DNA from: Giesbergeria sp.
GTDB taxonomy: Bacteria; Pseudomonadota; Gammaproteobacteria; Burkholderiales; Burkholderiaceae_C
Length of the DNA: 64,000 bases
Direction: 5' to 3'
NCBI RefSeq assembly: GCF_028686475.1
Contig: NZ_JAQUCA010000003.1
Location: 164,369-228,368 of the forward strand
The position numbers and the translations under genes were made by a program. Numbering within the stretch: position 1 is the first letter of the stretch; each line of letters starts with the position of its first letter. The notes under the pieces were generated by a model. It was not told the DNA's origin. It did not search any database and saw only the letters and a list, made by a program, of their open reading frames with translations. This document shows, one piece after another, positions 18,143 to 27,231 of this stretch.

Positions 18143-20281
18143 TTACGCTTTGGCGGGCAGTGGATGCGCTAAAGCGTAGCGCTGCATCAGGGCTTCTTGC
18201 GCGCCGGTGTTGCTGCTGCCCTCATCATGGCGCACATCGCGGTACACGCCATCGGGTTGCAAAATCCAGACATCGCGGTCATCGCACAGATAGGCTACCA
18301 GACACTCGTCCAAAATACGCTGGCGCAGTTTGGCATCGGTAACTGGCCAAGCCACTTCTACCCGGCGCACCATGTTGCGGCTCATCCAATCAGCGCTGGA
18401 GAGGTACAAATCTTCTTGCTCGCCGGTGCGGAAGTAAAACACCCGGCTATGCTCTAAGAAACGGCCAATGATGGAGCGCACGCGGATATTGTCGCTCACA
18501 CCCGGCACTTGGGCGGGCAAGATGCAGGCCCCGCGAATAATCAGGTCAATTTTGGCTCCACGCTGCCCGGCCAATAGCAGCGCACGCACCAAGGCTTCAT
18601 CGGTCAGGGAGTTCATTTTGGCCACGATACGCGCATCTTTGCCTTCGGCAGCGGCCAGCCCGACCTGCTCAATTTTTTCCATCATGCCCCGGTGCAGGTG
18701 GAACGGTGCCACCAACAAACGGCGCATCGGCGGCAGCCGGTTTTGGCTGGCCAGATGGTTGAACACGTTGTCCATGTCCACCGTGGTGTCTTCGTCGGCG
18801 GTCAGGTAGCTTAAATCGGTGTAGAGCCTTGCGGTGCGTGGGTTGTAGTTGCCGGTGGACAGATGCCCGTAGCGGCGCAGATGGCGGCCTTCGCGGCGCG
18901 TAATCAGCAGCAGCTTGGCATGGGTTTTCAAGCCCACCACGCCATACACCACCTGTGCGCCGACCGACTCTAACGCTTCGGCCCAGTTGATGTTGGCTTC
19001 TTCATCAAAACGGGCTTTGAGTTCGACCACTGCCAGCACTTCTTTACCCCGACGTACCGCTTCGCGCAGTAAATCCAGCATTTGCGGGTCAGAACCGGTG
19101 CGGTAGATGGTTTGCTTAATCGCCAATACCTGCGGGTCATTCACGGCCTCGCGCAGAAAAGCCAGCACGCCATCAAAGCTTTCAAACGGCTGGTGAATCA
19201 GGATGTCACCCTTGGTGCGTAGCTGCGTCAGGATAGATGCACCTTGCGGCATTTGGTGTGGCCAGCAGGGTACCGAGCGCGCAAAGACCAAATCGGGTCT
19301 ATCGGCCAAGTCAATCAACTGGGCCAAACGCACCAAATTGACCGGGCCATGCACCCGGTAAAGCGCCTCGGTAGGCAGGTTAAATTGGGCCAGTAAAAAA
19401 TCAGCCAAAAAGTCGGAGCAACCCGCAGACACCTCTAAGCGCACCGCCTCGCCATAATGGCGCAGTTGCAAGCCTTGGCGCAGCGCGGTGCGTAGGTTGC
19501 GCGCGTCTTCCTCATCCACGGCCAAATCCGAGTGGCGCGTGACGCGGAATTGCGAAAAAGCCGTGACTTCGCGCTCGGGGAACAAATCGACCAAATGCGC
19601 GCGCACCACGCTCGATAAACTGACGCATTGCACGCCCTTGGCCACACTGGCAGGCATACGAATCAGGCGCGGCAGCACGCGCGGAATTTTGACAATCGCG
19701 ATTTCATTCTCGCGGCCAAAGGCATCACCCCCTTTGAGGCGCACAATAAAGTTGAGCGATTTGTTGGCCACCTGCGGAAAGGGGTGCGCGGGGTCTAGGC
19801 CAATCGGAATCAGCAGCGGGCGCACCTCGCGCTGAAAATACTCTTGCACCCATTGGCGCTGGGCGGCGTTGCGCTCGCCATGCGGAATCACCCGGATACC
19901 CTGGGCCACCAATGCAGGCACCAACTCGTTGTTGTAGAGGGAGTATTGGCGCTCGACCAAATGGTGAACTTGGGCGGCCAAAGTTTCAAACGAGGCTTGG
20001 GTATAAACCCCTTTGGTCTCACCACTGCGTGCTGCAGTTAAATGCGGCGCGGCACGTACCTCAAAAAATTCGTCTAAATTAGAAGAAACAATGGTGAGAT
20101 AACGCACCCGTTCTAGCAGTGGTACATCGGGGCGCACGGCCCAATCGAATACGCGCTCGTTAAAGGCCATGATGCTGTGGTCACGGTCTAGCAGCGTAGC
20201 AGGGGGGGTGCGGTGGGAGGCAACAACAGGGCCAGCAAGAGGCTGCACGGCTGTGGTGCGCTCCGCAGAAAGAGATGGCAT
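18143..20281 (-). CDS. ppk1: Polyphosphate kinase 1
   Basis: About 712 residues: N domain (LLDRDHSIMAFNERVFDWA and SSNLDEFFEVRA), head domain, and two phospholipase-D-like catalytic domains. The autophosphorylated His is expected in LKTHAKLLL, with GHLSTGNYN after it and DWMSRNMVRRVEVAWPV near the end. The enzyme reversibly makes polyphosphate from ATP. The start is uncertain. ATG 20281 gives the family length; the frame stays open to 20401, but that upstream part holds a TTGACA (20330-20335, minus strand) that fits a promoter better than coding sequence. It is divergent from the GGDEF-EAL gene. Confidence 0.93.
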   Translation of the reverse strand: MPSLSAERTTAVQPLAGPVVASHRTPPATLLDRDHSIMAFNERVFDWAVRPDVPLLERVRYLTIVSSNLDEFFEVRAAPHLTAARSGETKGVYTQASFETLAAQVHHLVERQYSLYNNELVPALVAQGIRVIPHGERNAAQRQWVQEYFQREVRPLLIPIGLDPAHPFPQVANKSLNFIVRLKGGDAFGRENEIAIVKIPRVLPRLIRMPASVAKGVQCVSLSSVVRAHLVDLFPEREVTAFSQFRVTRHSDLAVDEEDARNLRTALRQGLQLRHYGEAVRLEVSAGCSDFLADFLLAQFNLPTEALYRVHGPVNLVRLAQLIDLADRPDLVFARSVPCWPHQMPQGASILTQLRTKGDILIHQPFESFDGVLAFLREAVNDPQVLAIKQTIYRTGSDPQMLDLLREAVRRGKEVLAVVELKARFDEEANINWAEALESVGAQVVYGVVGLKTHAKLLLITRREGRHLRRYGHLSTGNYNPRTARLYTDLSYLTADEDTTVDMDNVFNHLASQNRLPPMRRLLVAPFHLHRGMMEKIEQVGLAAAEGKDARIVAKMNSLTDEALVRALLLAGQRGAKIDLIIRGACILPAQVPGVSDNIRVRSIIGRFLEHSRVFYFRTGEQEDLYLSSADWMSRNMVRRVEVAWPVTDAKLRQRILDECLVAYLCDDRDVWILQPDGVYRDVRHDEGSSNTGAQEALMQRYALAHPLPAKA

Positions 20282-20466
20282 GGGACTGGAGGGGTTCAAA
20301 GCTGATTGTGACAGTATTGGCTTAGGATGTGTCAATTTCATGACGAGCATCATGGCAATGTAAGCGCTAAAGGATAAGCGCTTGGCAGCAATTGTCCCCA
20401 AAATGTCCTTCGCTTTGCCAGCAAAAAAACAATCACTCTTGCATAATCGGCCAAGGATATTGCACC

Positions 20467-23088
20467 GTGCTCAACCGCCTTCGCCTTTTTAACCGCTCAC
20501 CATGCCATGCTGGCCTGTGGTCTTTTGTCTGTATGGCGCTGTGCTGTGCAGCATGGATTTGGAAATTAGAGCAACAAGATTTGGCCCAGCAACGCGAGCA
20601 GGTGTCTGGCTTGGCGGGCGACTACGCGCGCGCTTTGCAGCGCAGCATAGATTCGGCTTTGTCTGCCAACAACGTACTGGTGGCCTTGGTGCGCCAAAGC
20701 CAAGGTGAAGTGCCCAAGTTTGAATCCATCGGCGAACAGCTATTGCCCTTTTACCCCGGCATCATCGCACTGGCTTTGGCCCCGGATGGCATTGTGCAAA
20801 GGGTGGTGCCCTTGCAAGGCAACGAGGCCTTGTTGGGCTTTAACCAGTTACAAAACTCTGAGCAAGGTGCCGAGGCAGAACTGGCCCGCGACAGTGGCCA
20901 ACTGACCTTGGCCGGGCCGCTGCCCTTGGTGCAAGGGGGCATCGGGCTGGTAGGGCGCCATCCAGTCTATTTGGCCGATTTGGTCAATGGAGGGCGTTAT
21001 TTTTGGGGCTTTACCACCGTCACTATTCGCATTGCCGACGTGTTGGCCGCAGCCAATTTACCCAGCTTAGAAGAGCGCGGCTACCATTACCGTTTAGCAC
21101 GCCTGCTGCCCCATACCGGACAAGAGCAAGACATCAGCCTGTCTAAGCTGCCGCCCGGCGCGTCTGCGGTAGTGCAAACTTTGTCTTTGGCCAATGGCCA
21201 ATGGTTTTTGGCGGTAACCCCGGCGCACGGCTGGGGCAGTCCGTTGCGGCTGCTGGGGCGCGCTTTGCTGGGCTTGTTGTTTAGTGGATTGGTGGGCTAT
21301 GTGGTGCGCTTATTGCTGCAACTCAAGGCGCACGAAAAAGACCTAGAGTCTTTGGTGCAAGCACGTACCGCCGAGATTTTTAGCACCCAACAGCAACTGC
21401 AAGCCACGGTCGATGCCATTCCCGATATTTTGTTAGAACTCGACGACGATGGCCGTTTTTTGCAAATTGACAACGTCCATGCCCACGCTTTGGCAGCTCC
21501 TGCGGCACGCTTGTTAGGACACCCGCTGTGGGAGGTCCTGCCCGAAGGGGCCAGCAACACCCTCATGACTGCTTTGGCCGAGGCCCGGCAGCAAGGCTGC
21601 TCTAGCGGGCAGCAAGTATGCCTGAACATTCCTGACGAGGGCCAACGTTGGTTTGAGCTGTCCGTGGCGCGCAAGGCCGCCACGGGCGACAGTGCGCCCG
21701 GCTATGTGCTGCTGGCGCGTGACATTACTGAGCAACACGCTGCACTAGAAAAAATTGAGCATTTGGCCCATTTTGACCACCTCACTGGCCTGCCCAACCG
21801 CGCCTTGCTGGCCGAGCGGGCGGCGCAAACCATCGCGCAGCAACGCGACAGTGGCGGCACGCTGGCGGTGTTGTTCTTGGATTTGGACCACTTCAAAAAC
21901 GTCAATGACTCGCTGGGGCACCGTTTGGGCGATGTGTTGCTACTCACCTTGGGCCAACGGCTGCAAAATTTGGCACGGCCCCAAGACACCGTATCGCGTT
22001 TGGGTGGCGATGAATTTTTGCTGCTGGTGCCCGACACTGGACCCGAAGCAGCGGCACAACTGGCCACCGAGGTGTTGCAAAGCCTGTCACAACCCTGCCA
22101 AATTGATGGCCACGAACTGAGCACCACCCTCTCGCTGGGCATTTCTATCTTCCCCAAAGATGGGGAGCATTTTGACACCCTGTACCAGCGCGCCGATGCC
22201 GCCATGTACCGCGCCAAACGCAGTGGGCGCAACCGTTACAGCTTCTTTACCGCAGATTTAGAAGCCTCCTCGGCGCGCGCCCTGCTGCTAGAAAATGCCT
22301 TGCACCGGGCGCTAGAGCGGCAACAATTTGCCCTGCACTACCAAGCCCAAGTTTCCTTGCAAACCGGCCACATCATTGGGGCCGAGGCTTTGTTGCGCTG
22401 GCAACACCCCGAGCTGGGCGCTATCTCGCCAGCAGAATTTATCCCGATTGCCGAAAACAGCGGCATGATTGTGGCGATTGGCGAGTGGGTGCTGGCCACC
22501 GCCACCCGCGATGCCAAGCGTTGGTTAGACCAAGGCTGGGGACTCAACACCGTAGCCGTCAACCTATCGGCGGTGCAGTTTCGCCATCCCCAACTGCTAG
22601 AGATGGTGTCGCGTTGCCTGACAGAAGCCCAACTGCCCGGCCAACACATCGAGTTAGAACTGACCGAGGGGGCCGCGATTGACGACCCAGCGTCCGCGCT
22701 GGAAGTCATGACGCAATTGCACCAGTGCGGGGCGCATCTGTCGATGGACGACTTTGGCACCGGCTACTCCTCGCTCAACCAGCTCAAGCGCTTTCCACTG
22801 GGCAAGCTCAAAATTGACCAATCTTTTGTGCGCGATGTGGGCGAAGATGCCAGCGACCGCGCCATCGTCACGGCCATCATCCACATGGCCCAAGCCTTGG
22901 GCTTACGCACCACTGCCGAAGGGGTAGAAACCGAAGTGCAGCGCCAGTTTTTGCTAGAACAAGGCTGCGATGAAGGTCAAGGCTATTTGTTTAGCCGTCC
23001 ACTGCCCACACCCGCCTTTGAGGCCCTACTACAACAACAACGGCCCATGCCCAGCGCTGCGCCAGCGCCCGCAGTAGCAGCTGTCTAA
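20467..23088 (+). CDS. Membrane CHASE-PAS-GGDEF-EAL cyclic-di-GMP enzyme
   Basis: 873 residues from GTG 20467 (AAGGA ten bases upstream). Membrane helix one is at about 15-33, a periplasmic CHASE-like sensor spans about 50-245 (FYPGIIALALAPDGIVQRV), helix two is at about 262-285, then a short coil, a PAS domain, GGDEF and EAL. The diguanylate cyclase motif GGDEF is intact, with an inhibitory RxxD site (RPQD) five residues before it. The phosphodiesterase side has EALLRWQHP, NLSAVQF, ELTEGAAIDD and DDFGTGYSSLNQLKRF. Both activities could therefore be present; the net direction cannot be read from sequence. The next gene is a paralogue lacking the membrane part. Confidence 0.9.
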   Translation: MLNRLRLFNRSPCHAGLWSFVCMALCCAAWIWKLEQQDLAQQREQVSGLAGDYARALQRSIDSALSANNVLVALVRQSQGEVPKFESIGEQLLPFYPGIIALALAPDGIVQRVVPLQGNEALLGFNQLQNSEQGAEAELARDSGQLTLAGPLPLVQGGIGLVGRHPVYLADLVNGGRYFWGFTTVTIRIADVLAAANLPSLEERGYHYRLARLLPHTGQEQDISLSKLPPGASAVVQTLSLANGQWFLAVTPAHGWGSPLRLLGRALLGLLFSGLVGYVVRLLLQLKAHEKDLESLVQARTAEIFSTQQQLQATVDAIPDILLELDDDGRFLQIDNVHAHALAAPAARLLGHPLWEVLPEGASNTLMTALAEARQQGCSSGQQVCLNIPDEGQRWFELSVARKAATGDSAPGYVLLARDITEQHAALEKIEHLAHFDHLTGLPNRALLAERAAQTIAQQRDSGGTLAVLFLDLDHFKNVNDSLGHRLGDVLLLTLGQRLQNLARPQDTVSRLGGDEFLLLVPDTGPEAAAQLATEVLQSLSQPCQIDGHELSTTLSLGISIFPKDGEHFDTLYQRADAAMYRAKRSGRNRYSFFTADLEASSARALLLENALHRALERQQFALHYQAQVSLQTGHIIGAEALLRWQHPELGAISPAEFIPIAENSGMIVAIGEWVLATATRDAKRWLDQGWGLNTVAVNLSAVQFRHPQLLEMVSRCLTEAQLPGQHIELELTEGAAIDDPASALEVMTQLHQCGAHLSMDDFGTGYSSLNQLKRFPLGKLKIDQSFVRDVGEDASDRAIVTAIIHMAQALGLRTTAEGVETEVQRQFLLEQGCDEGQGYLFSRPLPTPAFEALLQQQRPMPSAAPAPAVAAV

Positions 23089-23102
23089 GGGCAAGCCCCA
23101 TA

Positions 23103-23117
23103 CAGCCCAATGGGCTG
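23103..23117 (+). terminator. Short hairpin after the first GGDEF-EAL gene
   Basis: CAGCCC-AAT-GGGCTG, a six-pair stem with a three-base loop, begins 14 bases after the stop. Only a weak T-rich tail follows, so termination is possible but not certain. Confidence 0.35.
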
Positions 23118-23180
23118 CTACACTTTGCTTTACAAACCACTACGATAGCCCGTTTGACCAGCTGCCAGCACCGGCACCCC

Positions 23181-25076
23181 ATGCCCGATTTACACGAAGA
23201 CCCTTCTGCTGCTACCGCGCCACCGTTGGCCACCGACCCCACCTGGCTACGCACCCTGCGTGAACACCAGGTTTTGCTCGACAACGCCGGCGTGGGCATC
23301 GTGTTTATCCGAGACCGGGTGGTGGTGCGCGCCAATGCCCGCTATGCCGAAATTTTTGGTTACCGCTCACACCAAGACTTGATTGGCCAAGGCAGTGTCG
23401 GTTTTTACCCCGACCAAGATGCCTTTCGGGCTTTAGGGCGTGCCTCCTACCCAGTCATGTCGCGCGGACGCACCTACCATACCGAACGGCAAATGCGCCG
23501 CTGCGATGGCAGCCTGTTTTGGGCGCGGCTAACCGGCACCCTGATTAATCCACAAGACACCTCCGAAGGCTCCGTCTGGATTATTGACAACATCGACGCC
23601 CAAAGAAGCATCCAATGCCAACTAGAGGCGGCCCAACAAGAAAAACAAGCCGCCTTGGCCCAAGCCCACGAAGCCCTAGAGCGCATGGTGCAAGAGCGCA
23701 CGCAACAACTGCGCCAAACCGTCAATAGCCTGCACAACGAGATTAACGACCGGCGCAAAGACCAAGAACGCATTTATTGGCTGGCCCATTACGACCCCCT
23801 CACGGGCTTGCCCAACCGCACCTTGCTGGCCGAACGCAGCAGCCAAGCGATTGAGCTGGCCCGCAAAGAGCAAACCCCGCTGGCGGTTATTTTTTTAGAT
23901 TTAGACCATTTCAAGCACGTCAATGACTCGCTGGGGCACCGGGTGGGCGATGCGTTACTGGTGTCTATTGCCCAACGCCTGCGTGCGGTAGTGCGCGAGC
24001 GCGACACCGTGTGCCGCGTAGGCGGTGATGAGTTCATTTTGCTGCTGCCCGGCGCCAATGCCGAAGGGGCCGAACGTGTAGCGCAAAAATTACTAGAAGC
24101 CTCGCGCCAGCCCTACCAAATTGAACACCACGAGCTAACGATGGCCCCCTCAATGGGGGTGGCACTTTACCCCGATGATGGCACTGATTTTGCCACGCTC
24201 AACCAAGCCGCTGATGTCGCCATGTACCGCGCCAAACTCGATGGGCGCAACACTTACAGCTTTTTTACCCCCGAAATGCGCGCCCAATCGGTGCGCGCCT
24301 TGCAACTAGAAAACGCGATGCGCCGCGCCCTAGAGCGCGAACAATTCACCCTGCACTACCAGCCGCAAATTTGCATTGCCAACGGCCAAATGACCGGGGT
24401 TGAGGCACTACTGCGCTGGCAACACCCCGAGTTGGGGGCCGTGTCGCCCGCAGAATTTATCCCAATTGCCGAAGATTGCGGCCAAATCTTGCCGATTGGT
24501 GAATGGGTACTGCGCGAAGCCCTGCGCCAGCTACAAACCTGGCGCAGCAAAGGCTTGGTGCTTGAGACTATGGCCGTCAATTTATCGGCGGTACAGTTCA
24601 GGCAGCCACAGTTTCCGCAATTGGTGACACGCATTTTGCAAGAAACCGGCCTGCCCGCCCATGCCCTAGAACTAGAACTGACCGAAGGCGTGGCAATGGA
24701 CGACCCGCGCATGGCGATTGCCACCATGGACGAACTGCACAGCTACGGCGTGCGCTTGTCGATTGACGATTTTGGCACCGGCTACTCCTCGCTCAGCCAG
24801 CTCAAGCGCTTTCCGGTGTACAAACTCAAAATTGATCGCTCTTTTGTGCGCGACTTGGATGACGATGCCAACGACCGCGCGATTGTCAGTGCCATCATCC
24901 GCATGGCCCAAGCGCTGGACATGCAAACCGTGGCCGAAGGGGTAGAAACCAGCGGTCAGTTGGATTTTTTACGCGAGCAAGGTTGCACCGAAGCCCAAGG
25001 CTACTACTATGGCCGCCCCATGCCCGCCCACCAATTAGAAGGTTTACTCGAAACGGGTGCAGGTAGCCCCAAATAA
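23181..25076 (+). CDS. PAS-GGDEF-EAL cyclic-di-GMP enzyme
   Basis: 631 residues with no signal or membrane helix, hence cytoplasmic. A PAS domain (about 22-150; LLDNAGVGIVFIRDRVVVRANARY, GFYPD, RRCDGSLFWARLTG) is followed by a coiled linker (about 155-200), then GGDEF with RxxD (RERD) five residues upstream, and EAL with EALLRWQHP, NLSAVQFRQ, ELTEGVAMDD and DDFGTGYSSLSQLKRF. All catalytic signatures look intact. It resembles its upstream neighbour throughout the PAS-GGDEF-EAL part, indicating duplication with loss or gain of the membrane sensor. ATG 23181 is chosen; TTG 23154 is less likely. Confidence 0.9.
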   Translation: MPDLHEDPSAATAPPLATDPTWLRTLREHQVLLDNAGVGIVFIRDRVVVRANARYAEIFGYRSHQDLIGQGSVGFYPDQDAFRALGRASYPVMSRGRTYHTERQMRRCDGSLFWARLTGTLINPQDTSEGSVWIIDNIDAQRSIQCQLEAAQQEKQAALAQAHEALERMVQERTQQLRQTVNSLHNEINDRRKDQERIYWLAHYDPLTGLPNRTLLAERSSQAIELARKEQTPLAVIFLDLDHFKHVNDSLGHRVGDALLVSIAQRLRAVVRERDTVCRVGGDEFILLLPGANAEGAERVAQKLLEASRQPYQIEHHELTMAPSMGVALYPDDGTDFATLNQAADVAMYRAKLDGRNTYSFFTPEMRAQSVRALQLENAMRRALEREQFTLHYQPQICIANGQMTGVEALLRWQHPELGAVSPAEFIPIAEDCGQILPIGEWVLREALRQLQTWRSKGLVLETMAVNLSAVQFRQPQFPQLVTRILQETGLPAHALELELTEGVAMDDPRMAIATMDELHSYGVRLSIDDFGTGYSSLSQLKRFPVYKLKIDRSFVRDLDDDANDRAIVSAIIRMAQALDMQTVAEGVETSGQLDFLREQGCTEAQGYYYGRPMPAHQLEGLLETGAGSPK

Positions 25077-25179
25077 ACTGCTGAAGCGCTCCGTCCTTCC
25101 TACCTGCCAATCTACCCAATGGGCATCTTTACATTCCTGCCCATTTGAGCGACTATCAGCCATACACGGAGAGAACACC

Positions 25180-25500
25180 ATGGCCACCATTCCCATCACC
25201 GCTGCCGTTGCCCCGCAAGCCCAGGCCCAAATGGCACGACGTGAGGCACAACAGGCCGAGCAAGATGCCAAAACCCTAGAGGCTAAAGCCCAAGAAGCCC
25301 AGCGCACCGCCAACACCGAGCAGGCACGCGCCGATAAAATCAACCAGCAGGCCGAGCAGGCCAACCAGCGCTCAGACTCGGCCAACAACAACGCCAGCGC
25401 CGCCGAAGCCAACGCCCGACGCGATCGGGCCAGCACTTCGCGCATCAACATCAATGGCGCTGGCCAAATGACGGGGGTTTGGGTCGATGCCAAAGCCTAA
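25180..25500 (+). CDS. Small Ala/Gln/Glu-rich coiled-coil protein, function unknown
   Basis: 106 residues from ATG 25180, with GGAGAG seven bases upstream. After a short hydrophobic N-terminus (MATIPITAAVAP) almost the whole protein is a charged helix rich in Ala, Gln, Glu and Asn (about 14-90), ending in INGAGQMTGVWVDAKA. There is no membrane helix and no recognised domain. Base composition and codon use look like the neighbours. It follows the second GGDEF-EAL gene by about 100 bases on the same strand, and ends in a shared terminator hairpin facing glmM. I do not recognise the family. Confidence 0.65.
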   Translation: MATIPITAAVAPQAQAQMARREAQQAEQDAKTLEAKAQEAQRTANTEQARADKINQQAEQANQRSDSANNNASAAEANARRDRASTSRININGAGQMTGVWVDAKA

Positions 25501-25519
25501 GCAGCCTAAATGGCTGCTT
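25499..25519. terminator. Bidirectional terminator between the coiled-coil gene and glmM
   Basis: AAGCAGCC-TAAAT-GGCTGCTT is a perfect eight-pair stem with a five-base loop, lying between the two convergent stop codons and overlapping both by one or two bases. Its A-rich and T-rich flanks allow use in both directions. Confidence 0.55.
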
Positions 25520-26853
25520 TAACCGATGCGGGCCGCTTCGCTCAGGCGCTCGGCACAGCGGCTGGCCACGGCTTGGTCGGCCGCTTCTACCATGATACGC
25601 AGCACCGGCTCGGTGCCACTGGCACGAATCAGCACCCGCCCCGAGGTGCCCAACTCGGCCTCTACCGCTTGGGTTTCTTGCACCAGCTGCTGATTGGCGC
25701 GCCAATCTTGGCCGGGTGCTACGCGTACATTGAGCAGCACCTGCGGAAACAGCGTTAAACCAGCCAACAATTGGGCCATACTTTGCTCGCTGCGCGCGCA
25801 GTATTGCAATACCTGTAAAGCACTGACCAAGCCATCGCCCGTGGTTTGGCGGTCTAGCACCAGCAAATGCCCAGAGCTTTCGCCGCCCAACAACCAATGG
25901 TGGCGTGCCAGCGCTTCTAGCACGTAGCGGTCTCCGACCTTGGCACGCTCCAACTTGACACCCCGTGCGTGCAAGGCCAGTTCTACCGCCATATTGGTCA
26001 TTAAAGTGCCTACTACGCCGGGCACGTCTTCATCACGGCCAATGCGGTCTATGGCCATCAAATAAAGCAATTCATCGCCGTTATACAGACGGCCTTGGGC
26101 ATCGACCATTTGCAGCCGGTCGGCATCACCGTCCAAGGCAACACCATAATCGGCATGGTTGGCACGCACGGTGCGTACCAGGGCATCAGGGTGGGTGGCC
26201 CCCACTTCGTGGTTGATGTTCAGGCCATCGGGGGTGCAGCCGATGGCGATGACTTCAGCCCCCAGCTCATGGAACACCTTGGGGGCAATATGGTAGGCGG
26301 CACCGTGGGCGGCATCGACGACGATTTTTAAGCCCTTGAGGGTTAAATCTTGCGGAAAAGTGCTTTTACAAAATTCAATATAGCGCCCAGCGGCATCGTC
26401 TAAGCGGCGCGTTTTGCCCAACGAGGCCGAATCGGCCCATACGGGCGCATCTTGCAAAGCGGCCTCGACTTCCAACTCCCAAGCGTCCGACAATTTGTTG
26501 CCTTGGGCGCTGAAAAATTTGATACCGTTGTCTGGAAAGGGATTGTGGCTGGCGCTAATCACCACGCCCAAGCTGGCACGTTGCGCGCGTGTCAGGTAAG
26601 CCACACCGGGTGTCGGCAGCGGCCCCAGCAGCACCACATCTACCCCAGCAGAATTAAAACCCGACTCCAACGCGCTCTCTAACATATAGCCCGAGATGCG
26701 CGTGTCTTTGCCGATGAGTACCGTGGGGCGCTCTTCGGTGCGCTTGAGTACCCGGCCCACCGCATGGGCCAAGCGCAGGACAAAATCAGGGGTAATGGGG
26801 TGTTGGCCGACCGTGCCGCGAATGCCATCGGTGCCGAAGTATTGACGTGTCAT
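25519..26853 (-). CDS. glmM: Phosphoglucosamine mutase
   Basis: 444 residues of the alpha-D-phosphohexomutase family: [11 protein letters not shown] at the N-terminus, active-site phosphoserine loop [18 protein letters not shown], metal-binding [11 protein letters not shown], sugar-binding GGESSGH and phosphate-binding [14 protein letters not shown]. It converts glucosamine-6-phosphate to glucosamine-1-phosphate for UDP-GlcNAc, the precursor of peptidoglycan, lipid A and, through epimerisation, of GalNAc-type polymers. The start at [10 protein letters not shown] is typical. It lies downstream of tRNA-Lys on the same strand but behind that tRNA's terminator. Confidence 0.97.
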   Translation of the reverse strand: MTRQYFGTDGIRGTVGQHPITPDFVLRLAHAVGRVLKRTEERPTVLIGKDTRISGYMLESALESGFNSAGVDVVLLGPLPTPGVAYLTRAQRASLGVVISASHNPFPDNGIKFFSAQGNKLSDAWELEVEAALQDAPVWADSASLGKTRRLDDAAGRYIEFCKSTFPQDLTLKGLKIVVDAAHGAAYHIAPKVFHELGAEVIAIGCTPDGLNINHEVGATHPDALVRTVRANHADYGVALDGDADRLQMVDAQGRLYNGDELLYLMAIDRIGRDEDVPGVVGTLMTNMAVELALHARGVKLERAKVGDRYVLEALARHHWLLGGESSGHLLVLDRQTTGDGLVSALQVLQYCARSEQSMAQLLAGLTLFPQVLLNVRVAPGQDWRANQQLVQETQAVEAELGTSGRVLIRASGTEPVLRIMVEAADQAVASRCAERLSEAARIG

Positions 26854-26909
26854 AAAAAATGCTGCTGAGTAGAAAAATGCTCCGCAACCGGACAGCGTGG
26901 GTCAAGCAA

Positions 26910-26941
26910 AAAGCCCTGTTATCGTGTGATAACAGGGCTTT
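26910..26941 (-). terminator. Intrinsic terminator of tRNA-Lys
   Basis: A 14-bp stem, AAAGCCCTGTTATC with GATAACAGGGCTTT, has a four-base loop and is followed on the minus strand by TTTTT. It starts nine bases after the tRNA 3' end. Confidence 0.8.
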
Positions 26942-26949
26942 GCTGTGTG

Positions 26950-27025
26950 TGGTGGGTCCTGAGTGGCTCGAACACTCGACCTACGGATTAAGAGTCCGCT
27001 GCTCTACCAACTGAGCTAAGAACCC
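26950..27025 (-). tRNA. tRNA-Lys(CUU)
   Basis: A 76-base tRNA on the minus strand with encoded CCA. The acceptor stem GGGTTCT pairs with AGGACCC, the D arm contains AGCTCAGTTGGTAGAGC, the anticodon stem GCGGA/TCCGT holds loop CTCTTAA (anticodon CTT, lysine), and the T loop is GTTCGAGCC. A perfect terminator follows. The 377-base gap from glmM to the ATPase gene holds only this tRNA, its terminator and an A/T-rich leader. Confidence 0.97.
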
Positions 27026-27231
27026 ACTTTATAAATTGTGTCGCTTGCTGCGAAGACCTAAATTATGCACCATTTTTTGCCAAACTTTTAAAGTTCTTAG
27101 AAGAAAGCCCCTTTTTCACCACAAGATATGTCGCAGGAAAGTGCATCGAACGACACCACCTGTCGGAGCACTCGCCTACAGTAGTTACTTCAGCAGAATG
27201 CTCTTCAATCAACAAAAAAAGGCCATTTTTT

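Noticed and set aside
20308..20335. Pho half-site (CTGTCAC) upstream of ppk1
   Set aside because: Only one half-site is good; the partner 11 bases away matches three of seven positions, so it was not listed as a Pho box.
26950..27231. tRNA-Lys as the attachment site of the 27-36 kb cassette
   Set aside because: The cassette lies on the 5' side of the tRNA, no integrase is present, and I see no second copy of the tRNA 3' end near 35.8 kb.
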